32,660 nucleotides of DNA from Lingula anatina (Eukaryota > Brachiopoda > Lingulata > Lingulida > Lingulidae). This document shows positions 20,409-30,589 of this stretch, piece by piece. The notes under the pieces were generated by a model that did not search any database, had not been told where the DNA came from, and worked only from the letters and a program-made list of their open reading frames with translations. Location of the stretch: contig NW_019775180.1 in assembly GCF_001039355.2 (NCBI RefSeq), positions 523,291 through 555,950 of the forward strand. Direction: 5' to 3'. A program made the translations under genes and the position numbers. The stretch's first letter is position 1, and each line of letters begins with the position of its first letter.

Positions 20409-23166
20409 TTATGATGCCTGATGTTTTAGTACTGGCAAGCTGGATCCGTCATTCCGAAATCATGCATGTTTAAAGGTATTAAAATTATTATTCTTTTATT
20501 TTCATATGTTAGCCATTGGAAGAAATTCAGTCCAATAAAAGTACCAATGAAAATTGAACAGATCTGATGAAGTGTCAGTATAACTTAATACATTTTTGTT
20601 TAATTATTTGAATATAGATACATGTAGCAGATTTTAGTTTTATTACATTTTGACATAAAAGGCACTTGGGATTAACTTTGTGTCTGGTGTTGTGTTTTGT
20701 AATTTCGTAATAAAGATTTAAATGATATTTTTTTAGATCGAAGGAAATCTAAATTATACTTTATCTTGCATGCGTAGGAAAAAGACAGCTGTACTTTGGC
20801 GCGTCATCGGAGGAGATAGAATTTAGGACCAACCTTGCTAAGCACACCCTAGATTTCTTGACGCAAAGTTACTTGAAGTGCAAAGCCGGGTCACTGAAAG
20901 TCACGACACCAGGTAAGGTAACATAAGATATCATGAATCCGTTTTAAAGGAGCCAAAATCGTTAAGGGTATCAGAACACCTTCTGTTTATTATATTACAA
21001 GAGGTGGATCCCGTTTCCATCTTTTAAATGTAAGTGAAATTTGATACTTAATTTATTAACACTTCTACCTCTGGGTAAAATTGATATGCATAAGCTTAGA
21101 ATTTCAATTATACATGTACGATGACTTGCATTTTCGAGGTTAGCTTCAATTTTAGTTGACGTACAATGTATTCAATATGTTAAACGACAGCGGACAATTT
21201 GGGTTTCAGCATAGCGACATTCAGTTTTGACATCGTCCTAGATATTATGAAATAAATGGACCAAATTCTTGATTTCTTAATATTTGTCGCCGCTTTTAGT
21301 TCCCGATCCATGTGACAGTCAACCGTGTAAAAATAACGGGACGTGCTCGGCCAGCGGGGATACTGCTATCTGCGCCTGTCTGCCTGGGTTTTCCGGTACC
21401 ACGTGTGACATACCTGTAGGTGGGTGCACGTGGACTAGTATGACGTCACAGTGACAATGGTTCTACGTAGATTAGAACGGATGAGTTAAATTATCTATAG
21501 ACTCTACATCTATACTTAAAACGACTTTAACTTAATGATTTAACAGCAATTTATTGCTATGGGTCATTTGGTATTTTAATACCTACCGGGCATCAGCACT
21601 TGATTATGAAAAGTAGGCCTACATGACATGTTTTCTAGACATTGGTGGTGATTATCTGATCAAGTTTATGTATAATCATGTGTCCAAAATGCTAGAAGGA
21701 CAAGTCCGCTTTTTCTTGCGATCGAGATCATTTCAGTTCTTAATGCAGTACAAAGTAGCCTCAATAAGTAAACTAAGTAAAGCATTTAAGTAAACCTCAA
21801 GGGCTTTCGGGGAGGTCTCTGTAAAAACAGCGGATTCTACTTTTTGGCATTCCAAAACATGCATCTGATTTTACGATATCTATTTATTCAGGTAGGGGCA
21901 CTATTGCGTGAAGTACGTTCGGTACAATGTAGTCGGTGTGGCAGGTGTTTGCTTTCATATATCAATGTGCTGCTGCATTCTTATGCTTTGATGAGAGCTA
22001 AGTATCTATCCGAATCTGCCACCGTCCCTCTTTTGTAAGTGTGCTGCCTGCACGTGAGCTATTTAGATAGGGGTATGCATTTTCCGGAGCGTTCATTCAG
22101 GGAACAGGCTTTCCTTTTGTTTTAAGATTTTATAAAAACAAATCGTGCCATTTTAAAAGGCCTTTTGACGATCGGTCGAAGCGTCATGCAAAAGACAAAA
22201 ACTTGTTTAATCCCTTTGAAAACAATTTATATTTCAATAGCAATAGTAAGTAGTTTTAAGAACTTTAAAGCCCTGTGTAGCAATTTGAACATTAGTTCAC
22301 TCTTTACGTAAATATAATTTTTTTACTTACCTGTACATAATTATTGAATATAGCACATTGTTTTTATAGGGAAGAAATGTCTGCCTGGCAGCTCTATAAG
22401 AATTGGGAACGCGTCAATGGTCTTTCAGTATAGCCCAGCAAAGTCACACCAATCATCTTGGATGAGAGACTCTAAGCCAGCTAACCCCAGCGCTGCAGAC
22501 CGAGTGTGGTTTTTTAAAGGATATCATGGAAACCGTGTGATCTCTGCATATGCAACTGTTGAAGACATGAAACGTGGTATACAGAGTTCGTCAATTACAC
22601 TTCCCTACGACTGGGCCGGTACCGGACATGCTATGTACAAAGGGAATTTGTATTTTCAGCGTTCTGCAACTCAAAGAATTGTAAAATATGATATCCAGAA
22701 AATGGCGCTTGTGGCAGAAAATCACTTAAATGACGTAGACCATGGCGGCAGATGCGGCTATGGTTGGGGCGGTTACACCAACACTGATTTTGCCGTGGAC
22801 GAGTTCGGACTGTGGTTAGTGTACGGGAACGTGACTGATAACTGTAACTTGGTCATCGCCAAGATCAACCCGGACACTCTCAACGTGCAGAATTCGTGGT
22901 CGACAACCATTCGAAGCAGGAGCGTTTGGAACACGTTCATGAAATGTGGCGTGCTTTACGCCACGAGTTACTACAGTGGAAGTTACATGTACATCCGCTA
23001 CACCTATGACACCAACACTGGGAAACAAGAGACGCTTCCATCGAATAGGATCCAGTTCTGGCAACCTGGTACATATAATACCATGTTAGATTACAATCCT
23101 CGTGACGGTCTTCTGTATTATGCTGATGTTAGTTTCGGGTACATTGGCACGTTTCCAGTTGTCTAA
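20095..23166 (+). CDS. Secreted EGF-olfactomedin protein (OLF-B)
   Basis: Four exons, 20095-20305, 20778-20912, 21300-21419 and 22370-23166, all joined at phase 1, encode 420 residues. A signal peptide covers about residues 1-18. The helical N-terminal region (about 20-115) matches that of OLF-A (KECPTLF against EDCPYFF; LAKHTLDFL against LAKYSLKFM). Exon 3 is exactly one EGF-like domain with six Cys at 120, 125, 131, 140, 142 and 151 (CKNNGTC, CLPGFSGTTC). Exon 4 carries the olfactomedin domain: GTGHAMYKGNLYFQ, DFAVDEFGLWLVYG, KINPDTLNV, FMKCGVLYATSYY, DYNPRDGLLYYADVSFGY. Phase-1 borders around the EGF exon are the classic arrangement for exon shuffling. The role is unknown; secretion and a Ca-binding propeller are inferred from the family. 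No TATA box like that of OLF-A is seen upstream. AATAAA follows at 23211. Confidence 0.93.
20328..20405. repeat. (CT)n-(GT)n microsatellite beside an OLF-B splice donor
   Basis: About 43 bp of CT followed by 35 bp of GT, beginning 22 bp inside intron 1 of OLF-B (donor at 20306). Length changes here could affect splicing because the tract is so close to the 5' splice site. Confidence 0.95.
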
Positions 23167-23210
23167 TCAGAGTAACAAGTGCGGCTTCAGAAAAGTAAAG
23201 GAAGCCAAGA

Positions 23211-23216
23211 AATAAA
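23211..23216 (+). terminator. Polyadenylation signal of OLF-B
   Basis: AATAAA lies 45 bp after the stop, in a 3'UTR homologous to that of OLF-A (GTCTAATCAG.GTAACAAG and GGCTTC shared). Confidence 0.65.
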
Positions 23217-23260
23217 TAGTAGAAACTATGGTGCTGGCGGAATCTCACTTTCTCCTACGG

Positions 23261-23269
23261 TGTGTGTGT

Positions 23270-23300
<31 letters not shown>

Positions 23301-23303
23301 GGG
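23261..23303. repeat. (TG)n followed by a poly-G tract
   Basis: About 24 bp of GT and then about 20 consecutive G, a region prone to length error and to G-quadruplex formation. Confidence 0.95.
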
Positions 23304-23309
23304 AGAATG

Positions 23310-24590
23310 GGTGCATGTGTTTTGGGAGTAGATTGATAGGTGGGTCTGAGGGTTAAGATACTCATAGTCGAAATATTAGGATATAATTGAAGTCTTGTTT
23401 GCATAAAGACAAGTGCGACTCAAGTACATTCTTGTAAACTCCCCGTTGTTTGGATTGGTGACTTTGAATACATTGCCACACCGGCACATTTGTGGGAGGG
23501 GAGAGGGAAAGGGCGTAAGAGTCCTATCCATGCTAAAAAAGATGGATTTTTTAAGCGCTAAACAGAAAATTGGCAATTTTTTGTTTATAAAAAGAAGCAG
23601 CAGAGATTTGCATACGCACTTGTTGTGTGAAAATTGCAGACAATGAATATGTCAACTGAAAGCAGGCGATTCTCGATTTATTGGGCCTAATAAAAATCTT
23701 CGTTTATAAGTGTAACCTGGATGGTTAATTAGTTCTGAGCGAGTAGCAAACTTGAAAACACGGAAGACCTCAATTTGCCAAGTAGTAAGATACACGCACG
23801 CGGAACGTACTTTTTTTGGTGGACGCAAACACGACGCAAAGCACGCAGCCCGAAAACTGGCCAGTCAGTTTTTCGCTACGACCTGTCTGCGACAATTAGA
23901 ACGCCTGGAGCACGCTCGTAACATGCAAAACAAAAGTACTGAGTAAGTGCGCTAGGCGTGCGTGTAACGCAGAAAAAGCATGCAGAAATTCCGGGGTTTT
24001 GTTACCAAGAAGACGTACTTACCATGCAATGGACTCGTACGTTCAACTTGCTTTCAATGTACGTGTTAACAAAAAGGGGGGTGAGCGCACTTCCTCCGTG
24101 CGTTTATCTTACTTTCAAAGTGCGTGGCGAGTAATACTACCGTACTTGTGAAGTGCGTCACACTAAGACGACGCACATGACCAGCACGATAAAAGTGCGT
24201 CACAAGTATTCTTCGATCTTCGGCCTCCTCTAGCATTAGCAGATGTAGAAGTCGATGGCGCATCCTTCTTGGAAGTGCCATTTTAGAAGCCAAAACAGTG
24301 AATGATGAAGAGACTCGGTGCTCCCTTTTATATTATTTTGATTATCCGTGCGTTCCACCAATTTGACGCACGAGTGTCGTGCCTAACCCTTCCGTGTTCA
24401 TTACGTTTCTCTTATTTCTTAAGTACGATTTCTGAAAACGTACGCTTCACTTGCAATACACGTACGATTATTTTACTCACTGTGTGCGACACAAGTACAG
24501 ATTGTACGTGCTCCTTACTTCTTCCTACTTCCAAAAAGGCGTACAGACCACTTGCGGGCCCCACGTTTAGAGCACGACACACCTAATTAT
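23310..24590. other. Intergenic, possible degenerate DNA-transposon remnant
   Basis: From about 23760 to 24590 the sequence is richer in C+G than its surroundings and full of words such as CGTAC, GTGCGTCA and CACGCACG, which suggests an old repeat. A minus-strand frame (24293-24066) begins ALPRRMRHRLLHLLMLEEAE, vaguely like the N-terminus of PIF/Harbinger-type proteins, but nothing else supports that. No terminal repeats were found. Confidence 0.3.
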
Positions 24591-24716
24591 ATGTATTTAT
24601 TGTCGTTTAACGGGTCAACGATGACGTGTCTTAGGAGAAAGGTTATTAGGAGGTACAGGGGGCGCTGTATTCAAAAGGTGAACAGATCACGTGAGGAAGG
24701 GAAACGATCATTCGAA
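24591..24716 (+). repeat. Split direct repeat A1
   Basis: 126 bp matching A2 at 30142-30267 with about six differences (shared words: GTTTAACGGGTCAACGATGA, TTCAAAAGGTGAACAGATCA). It marks the left end of the retrotransposon. Confidence 0.9.
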
Positions 24717-24785
24717 GTCGAGCTACGCTAATGTACAGACATTCCAGTTTTCCTAAGCTTGAATTTCATATTTCAAACGTCTAGT

Positions 24786-25831
24786 ATGCCAAAGGGTAGG
24801 AAATCACAAAAGATAGAGAAAGTGTTTGAGTCAGATTCTGAACATACTGGGAAAGAAATTGAGAGGCCTGAGGTGAGCGAACCTGAGTTGATACAGTCGG
24901 AGGGTGTAGCATCAAACAAAGAGGATAAAAACTACTCGACCGAGGAGTGGAGTGTTTGTGCGGATTCTGAACATACTGAGAAAGAACTTGAGAAGCCTGA
25001 GGTGAGCAAACCTGAGCTGATACAGTCGGATGCGGAGGGTGTGGCATCAAACAAAGAGGCTAAAAACTACTCGGCCGAGGAGAGCGGAGAGCTTGAAAAT
25101 GAAGGGAGTGGCCGAGAAATATCAGATGAAGTTGGCTCAAATCTTGCTGATACTTTCAATTTGTTTAAATCCTATATGGATCAAAAGTTTAAAGGATTAA
25201 AAAGAGAACTGTCCGAGAAAATATAGCAGAGAGCAAAAAATTGAGGTCATCCCATGACATTGAATTCAAGTTTAAAGGAAACAGAAAGCACTTGACAATC
25301 TTGAGCTTGCAGAGAGTTACTTTTAGAAAAGGGGAAGTGAAGTCTCTTAGACAGTTACTGAAAAGGTCCATAGATCAAATCAAGAAACGTAACAAGCTTA
25401 TAAGATTGGCGGACAAATCGGATACTGGTTGGGAAGCTGTGGAAGAATATCAAACCGATGAACTTGCAGATGATAGTGAAGATGAAAAGGAAATTCGTTC
25501 AGCCCAGATAAGAGCAAATAGAAAATTGCGCCAGAAAAAACAGAAACGCAACAATGTCGGTCAACGTAGATCTGGTGTTTATAATAGCTATTTCAATATG
25601 CCTGCTCAATATACAGCCTCAGCCAATTTTTCAGGTTCAGGGTCATTCAAAAGGCTTTTTCGAGCCAAAAGAAGTCAACCGTCCAAGCATGACCAGTGTT
25701 TTGGATGCAGACAATACGGTCACTGGCGAGCAGAATGCTACAAATTTAAACAGCAAAAGCAGTCATATTTTCAAAACAGCACGCAACCAAACCCAAGCTA
25801 CTACAGCTACGCACAGGTCGGCAGTCAATAA
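24786..25831 (+). pseudogene. Gag-like protein of the DIRS-order element, frameshifted
   Basis: The first frame starts MPKGRKSQ at 24786 and is acidic, with two near-identical ~40-residue repeats (24834-24947 and 24963-25082). It stops at 25226 after a frameshift; the following frame continues with SSHDIEFKFKGNRKH, a basic helical part, then SDTGWEAVEEY and an acidic DDSEDEKEIRSA stretch. It ends with a CCHC zinc knuckle CFGCRQYGHWRAEC at about 25699-25740. These strings are typical of gag-like proteins next to DIRS/Ngaro reverse transcriptases. At least one more single-base deletion disturbs 25288-25335. It would bind nucleic acid in an active element; here it is dead. Confidence 0.8.
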
Positions 25832-25839
25832 GAAAGATA

Positions 25840-27630
25840 CAACTCTAAAAGATAAGTATAATAGCGACAATGTGAAAGGTAGATTGAAGAAGAATGTAGC
25901 TTTTTTGGGAAAGTATTCATGCCAATACGTATGTATTAGATGTAATAAAACAAGGATATGTTATTCCTTTTATAAATACACCACCAAAAATGATCATGAA
26001 AAACAACAAGTCTGCATTAGACAATAATGTAGAAGAATCAATATTAGATTTGTTAAAATCAGGTCGTATCAAAGAATTTAACGGGATACCACAAGTTGTT
26101 AATCCTTTGACGGTGGCAATAAATGGGAAAAAGAAACGTTTGGTTTTAGATTTGAGATGCGTAAATATAAAATACAACAGAACATATTTCCATGCGTTGT
26201 TTACAATGTATTTCTTGCTGAATTTTTAATCTCAAAGGAAGAGTTATTATTGCTTTAAGGTGTTTGGTTAAACACTGGAGAGCATGGTATATACCTATAG
26301 TGTTGTATTTGGATGATGGCTTTGGATTTAGTGATGATTTTGAGCTGTGCGTTAAAATATTCAGACAAAATGAGGGGAGATTTGAAAAAATCGGGTTTCG
26401 TAGTAAACAATGAAAAGAGTATATGGAGACCAGTTCAAGAGATTGATTGGTTAGGTATTCATTGGAATTTGATACAGGGTATGATATCAATCACAGAAAA
26501 AAGGGTTTCAGAATTGAAAATTGATATTAGAAAACTAATGCAAAATATTAATATGACATCAGCACGTGCGTGAATTGGCTTGAATTACAGGAAAAATTAT
26601 ATCAATGTCAACAGTTATTGGAGATATTAGTAGATTAATGACAAGAAATATGTATCACTCAATCAATGATAGAAACAGTTGGGACGAATGCAAAAATTTT
26701 CGTTCAAATACAGAAATTCTGAATGAGTTACATTTTTGGTTGTCAAACATTCATCGTCTATAATAAAAGACATTTATTTTTAAATGAAATACCCAAAATC
26801 TTAGGATTTTCAGATGCTAGTGATTATGCATATATTGTGCCTATTTGGTGCGTTGTTAATCTGACATTTGTCACAAAATGTGGTCAGATGAAGAAAAGGG
26901 GAAAAGTTCGACATGGAGGGAGTTGAAGGCAATTGCAATTGCATTACAAGCTTTTCTTATAGTTATAAAAAGAGGTAAAATAGGTTGGTACACAGATAAT
27001 CAAAATGTCGTGAGGATTGTACAGGCAGGATCTATGAAACGTGATTTACAAAATTTAGCTTTACAAATATATCATTTCTGTACACGTCATGAAATCAGTT
27101 TGACAGTTAACTGGATACCTAGATCAAAAAATGAAAAAGCAGATTATATCAGCAAATTGGTAGACATAGACGACTGGGAAGTAGAATCTTCTTTTTTTCG
27201 GATTTTTGGATAAAAATGGGGACCTCACACTATAGATAGATTTTGAAAATACAAAGACAAACCATTTTAATTCAAGATTTTGGAATCCAAATACAGAGGC
27301 AACAGACACATTTTTACAAAATTGGAAGCATGAGAATAATTGGATAGTTCCACCTGTAGGTTTGGTACCAAAGGCAATAAACCATTTATTAAATTGTAAA
27401 GCAAAAGGCACTTTAGTCAGTCCAAGTTAGAAGTCGGCTGCATTTTGGCCAAGATATTTGACAGAGATATGAAGTGGAAAATTTACATGAAAGATGTTCT
27501 TATTTTCGGTAACAAGGGTATTTTTAAGCAAGGGAAAAATAAGCAATCTTACATAGGGTTGCAGAAATTTAAGGATAAAGTTTTGGCAGTCAGGATTGAC
27601 AGGGAGACAGGATTTTAATACAAGGATATT
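25840..27630 (+). pseudogene. Reverse transcriptase-RNase H of the DIRS-order element, broken
   Basis: Pieces in several frames follow the family order: VVNPLTVAINGKKKRLVLDL (26096-26155), YLDDGFG with the catalytic Asp pair (26306-26326), KSGFVVNNEKSIW (26386-26424), then RNase H with LGFSDASDYAY, STWRELKAI, WYTDNQNVVRIVQAGS and KADYISKL. A linker with NSRFWNP (in another frame) and VPPVGLVPKAINHLL follows. Between the LDLR motif and YLDDG only about 90 bp remain where such enzymes normally have over 100 residues, so the palm segment with the first catalytic Asp is deleted. Further frameshifts occur near 26340, 26850 and after 27210. It is not functional. Confidence 0.85.
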
Positions 27631-27654
27631 TTCTAAAAACCAAGGTTATATTTC

Positions 27655-28610
27655 AAGGCGTGATGGGATGCTGTATTTTTGTGAAGGTTGTAAGTCAGAA
27701 TTTAAAAGGTAACAAATATTATAAAGGATGAAATATGTATTTGAGAGGAGTGATGGGATGGTGTAATTGAATGTCGTGATGGGATGAGTGTATTTTTACC
27801 TGTCAGAATTGACAATATAACAAATGTTATACAGAATTGAAAATTAGAAAATTATAATTGAAAGGTGAGATGGGATGAAGGGGTATTTTTATGCAAGTTG
27901 CCAGTCAGGATTGACACTGCAACAATCATTATAATAATTAAAAATTTATATGTATAAGACGTGATGGGATGACGTATTTTTATGAAGGTTGCGAGTCAGG
28001 ATTGACACTGCAACAAATGTTATACAGAAATAAAATATATATATTTGAAAGTTTTTATGGCATGTTGGTGTATTTTTATGAAGGTTGCCAGTCAGGATTG
28101 ACAATGCAACAAATGTTATACAGAATTGAAATATATATTTGAAAGTTGTTATGGAATGAAGATGTATTTTATAAAAGTTGCCAGTCAGAATTGACACTGC
28201 GACAAATGTTACACAAAACTGAAAATTATATTGGGAAAAAACGTGATGGAATGAAGGTATAATTTAGGAAGGTTACTAGTCAGGATTGACACTGCAACAA
28301 ATGTTATAGACTTGAAATTTATAATAGAAAAGCGTTATGGGATGAAGGTATATTTTATAAAGGTTTATAGTCCAGATGGACATTGCAACAATTGTTATAC
28401 AGAACTAAAAAGTTCATTTGAAAAGTATGATGAGATAAAGGTGAATTATAATATAGTTTGCTAGTCAGGATCTACAATGCAACAAATGTTATACAATAAT
28501 TGAAATTCATATATTTGAAAGGTCTGGTGGCATGAAGGTGTGTTATTATGAAAGTTGATAATCAGGATTGACAGTGTACAAAATTTTTATACATGATCGT
28601 ATTGATTTAT
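27655..28610. repeat. Minisatellite, ~95-bp unit, about ten copies
   Basis: Units begin near 27660, 27751/27775, 27867, 27961, 28058, 28150, 28243, 28333, 28428 and 28525. Each has a core GTGATGGGATGAAGGTGTAT, then GAAGGTTGCCAGTCAGGATT, then GACACTGCAACAAATGTTAT. Divergence between units is moderate. The array lies inside the retrotransposon, between the RNase H linker and the recombinase. Confidence 0.9.
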
Positions 28611-28917
28611 TTTGTTTCATGATTGTCAAATACAATATTAGCTGGTAAAAGTACAAACAAAGCTATGGTACAGGTATATAGAAATTCAAATTAAAAAAGG
28701 CAATCAAAGGGTTTTTAATTGTTTATTTTTAACGATGGTTAAGAGTAAATGAATAATTCAGGTTTTTTTGTTAAAAGAGAAAATGAAGGATTGCCTGGAT
28801 TGGCTTTTGAAAACAGTATAACGCATTAAAAGAACATTTGAACTGTTTTAAAGTTGGGGTTTTATATTAGTAAACATAAACTGGTTTGTTTTCATCAATA
28901 TACTTTATTTGTATTTA

Positions 28918-29827
28918 CAGGTATTCCAATCTGGAGTTTGGACGGAATTAAAGGATTTCAATAATGCAACTTTACGAAGATTGGGTAAAGAGTTACCAAG
29001 TATTGTATTGAAATCTAGAACAGATAATACGGTGAAAAAATATACTTATATTTTCAAAAGTGGAAGAATTGGGCAAGGAAATTTACAGAGGTTAACACAT
29101 TCCCGGCATCCACAAATCAGATTGCACTATATATGTTAAGTTTAATTCAACAAGAGAGTAAACCAGGAGCAATACAGGATGTGAAATATGCCTTAAAGTG
29201 GGTTCATGATATTGCTGGAATAACATGAAATTCTTGTGATAACGCTTTGATCAGTAATATTGTGGAAGCAGCAAAAAGAATGTCATGTAACAGAACAATA
29301 TAAAAGGAAATAGTAACCAGGGACATGCTTAATAAACTTGTTAATACATTTGCAAAACCTAATGCCCAATTTGAGAGATGTCTGCAAAATATGTTTATTA
29401 TCATTTTCAGGATTTTTAAGATATAGCGAGGTATCCTCAATTAGAAGAACAGATATTATATTCAAAGATTCATATTTTGAAGTTATTATTGAAAAAAGAA
29501 GTTATTATTGAAAAAAGTAGTTATTATTGAAGAAAGTATTTAAAGAAATCTGGAAAACATGTTTTAAGGGATACTGGAAAATTGTCGTGTACACGTATGA
29601 GAGCTCGAGAAACAGTTTTACAAAACTTTGAAGAATTGGGTTTTGATAAAAGTAAATTTGGTCTACATAGTCTACGAGCAGGTGGTGCATCAGCTGCAGC
29701 AAATTGCGGGATAAAAGAACGATCATTCAAAAAACATGGTCACTGGAAATCGGACAAAGAGAAAGATGGTTATATTAAAGACAATATATTGCAAAGAATG
29801 AGTGTATCTTTAAACTTGGGTATTTGA
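28918..29827 (+). pseudogene. Tyrosine recombinase of the DIRS-order element, broken
   Basis: The N-terminal SAM-like part reads ELPSIVLKSRTDNTVKKYTY (28988-29047) in a first frame. After frameshifts, the box-I arginine occurs in GFLRYSEV (about 29410-29433). The C-terminal frame contains HSLRAGGASAAAN (box II, Arg at 29675-29677), KKHGHWKSDK and the nucleophile candidate Tyr in DGYIKD (29771-29773). This R..HxxR..HW..Y arrangement belongs to the tyrosine recombinases of DIRS, Ngaro and PAT elements. The catalytic residues survive but the frame is broken in at least three places, with in-frame stops near 29223 and 29425. Confidence 0.85.
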
Positions 29828-30004
29828 TATGCTTTTACATTTTGTTTGTCGATATTGTAGGACAAGAATGTGATGCCAATATGAATCCAGAGTGGATGTG
29901 GATTAATAAATTATGTTCATATTTAAGTAGATGAAATTGTATTTGTTTTCTTTTTTAGGATAAAGTAATGATACACAGAGGAGGCCCGTTCTTTGTGGTC
30001 GAAG

Positions 30005-30141
30005 CAGGCAAAGGCACATCGACTCATTCCTATTTATAAATAAATGATTTGATGTTTGAAGATGAAGTGGTTTTATTCGTTGAGAGTTATTAGACGATAA
30101 ATAATTTATATATGTTTAAGCTTAAGCGAATTAGAATATAA
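30005..30141 (+). repeat. Split direct repeat B1
   Basis: About 137 bp matching B2 at 30438-30574 almost perfectly (shared words: GGCACATCGACTCATTCC, GTTATTAGACGATAAATAAT). It abuts A2 directly, as expected for the junction of a circular intermediate. Confidence 0.9.
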
Positions 30142-30267
30142 ATGTATTTATTGTTGTTTAACGGGTCAACGATGACGTGTCTTAGGAGGAAGGTCATTAG
30201 GAGGTACAGGGGACGCTGTATTCAAAAGGTGAACAGATCACGTGAGGATGGGAAACGATCATTCGAA
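30142..30267 (+). repeat. Split direct repeat A2
   Basis: Second copy of A1, placed immediately after B1. The B1-A2 junction should correspond to the fused ends of the element. Confidence 0.9.
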
Positions 30268-30437
30268 ATAAAAGTTTTTGTATAAAAACATTTGTATAAA
30301 GATGGGGTTTGATTATGCGTTATAAAATTATCAGATTCATATAAGTAAGAACTCTACCGGAATTGGAATTAGGCTATGCGGGAAATCTAACTGGTGACAG
30401 AGCAAACGTTTGTATGTAATATTGTATCGTCTGTACA

Positions 30438-30574
30438 CAGGCAGAGGCACATCGACTCATTCCTATTTATAAATAAATGATTTGATGTTTGAAGATGAAG
30501 TGGTTTTATTCCTTGAGAGTTATTAGACGATAAATAATTTATATACGTTTAAACATAAGCGAATTAGAATATAA
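30438..30574 (+). repeat. Split direct repeat B2 (right end of element)
   Basis: Second copy of B1. It ends at GAATTAGAATATAA, where similarity to B1 stops and satellite-like sequence soon begins. Confidence 0.9.
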
Positions 30575-30589
30575 TTTATGTGTCTGTTT

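Larger units (their letters stand above)
24591..30574 (+). mobile_element. DIRS-order (Ngaro/PAT-like) tyrosine-recombinase retrotransposon, decayed
   Basis: The order is: A1 repeat (24591-24716), gag-like frames with a zinc knuckle, reverse transcriptase with YLDDG, RNase H, a linker with tandem repeats, tyrosine recombinase with HSLRAGG, then B1 (30005-30141), A2 (30142-30267) and B2 (30438-30574). Split direct repeats A1-B1-A2-B2 together with a tyrosine recombinase instead of a DDE integrase define Ngaro/PAT-type elements, which integrate via a circular intermediate and make no target duplication. I found none here. Frameshifts, stops and an internal deletion in the reverse transcriptase show it is inactive. 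Confidence 0.9.

Noticed and set aside
24066-24293. Minus-strand frame with a leucine/arginine-rich start resembling PIF/Harbinger N-termini
   Set aside because: Only a weak compositional likeness; no catalytic motif, no terminal inverted repeats and no target duplication found.
27655-28610. CRISPR-like regular repeats
   Set aside because: Units are ~95 bp, diverged and without unique spacers, in a eukaryotic retrotransposon; a minisatellite explains them.
24591-30574. LTR retrotransposon interpretation of the A1/A2 direct repeats
   Set aside because: The element has a tyrosine recombinase, no protease or DDE integrase, and its repeats are split as A1-B1-A2-B2 rather than two equal terminal repeats.
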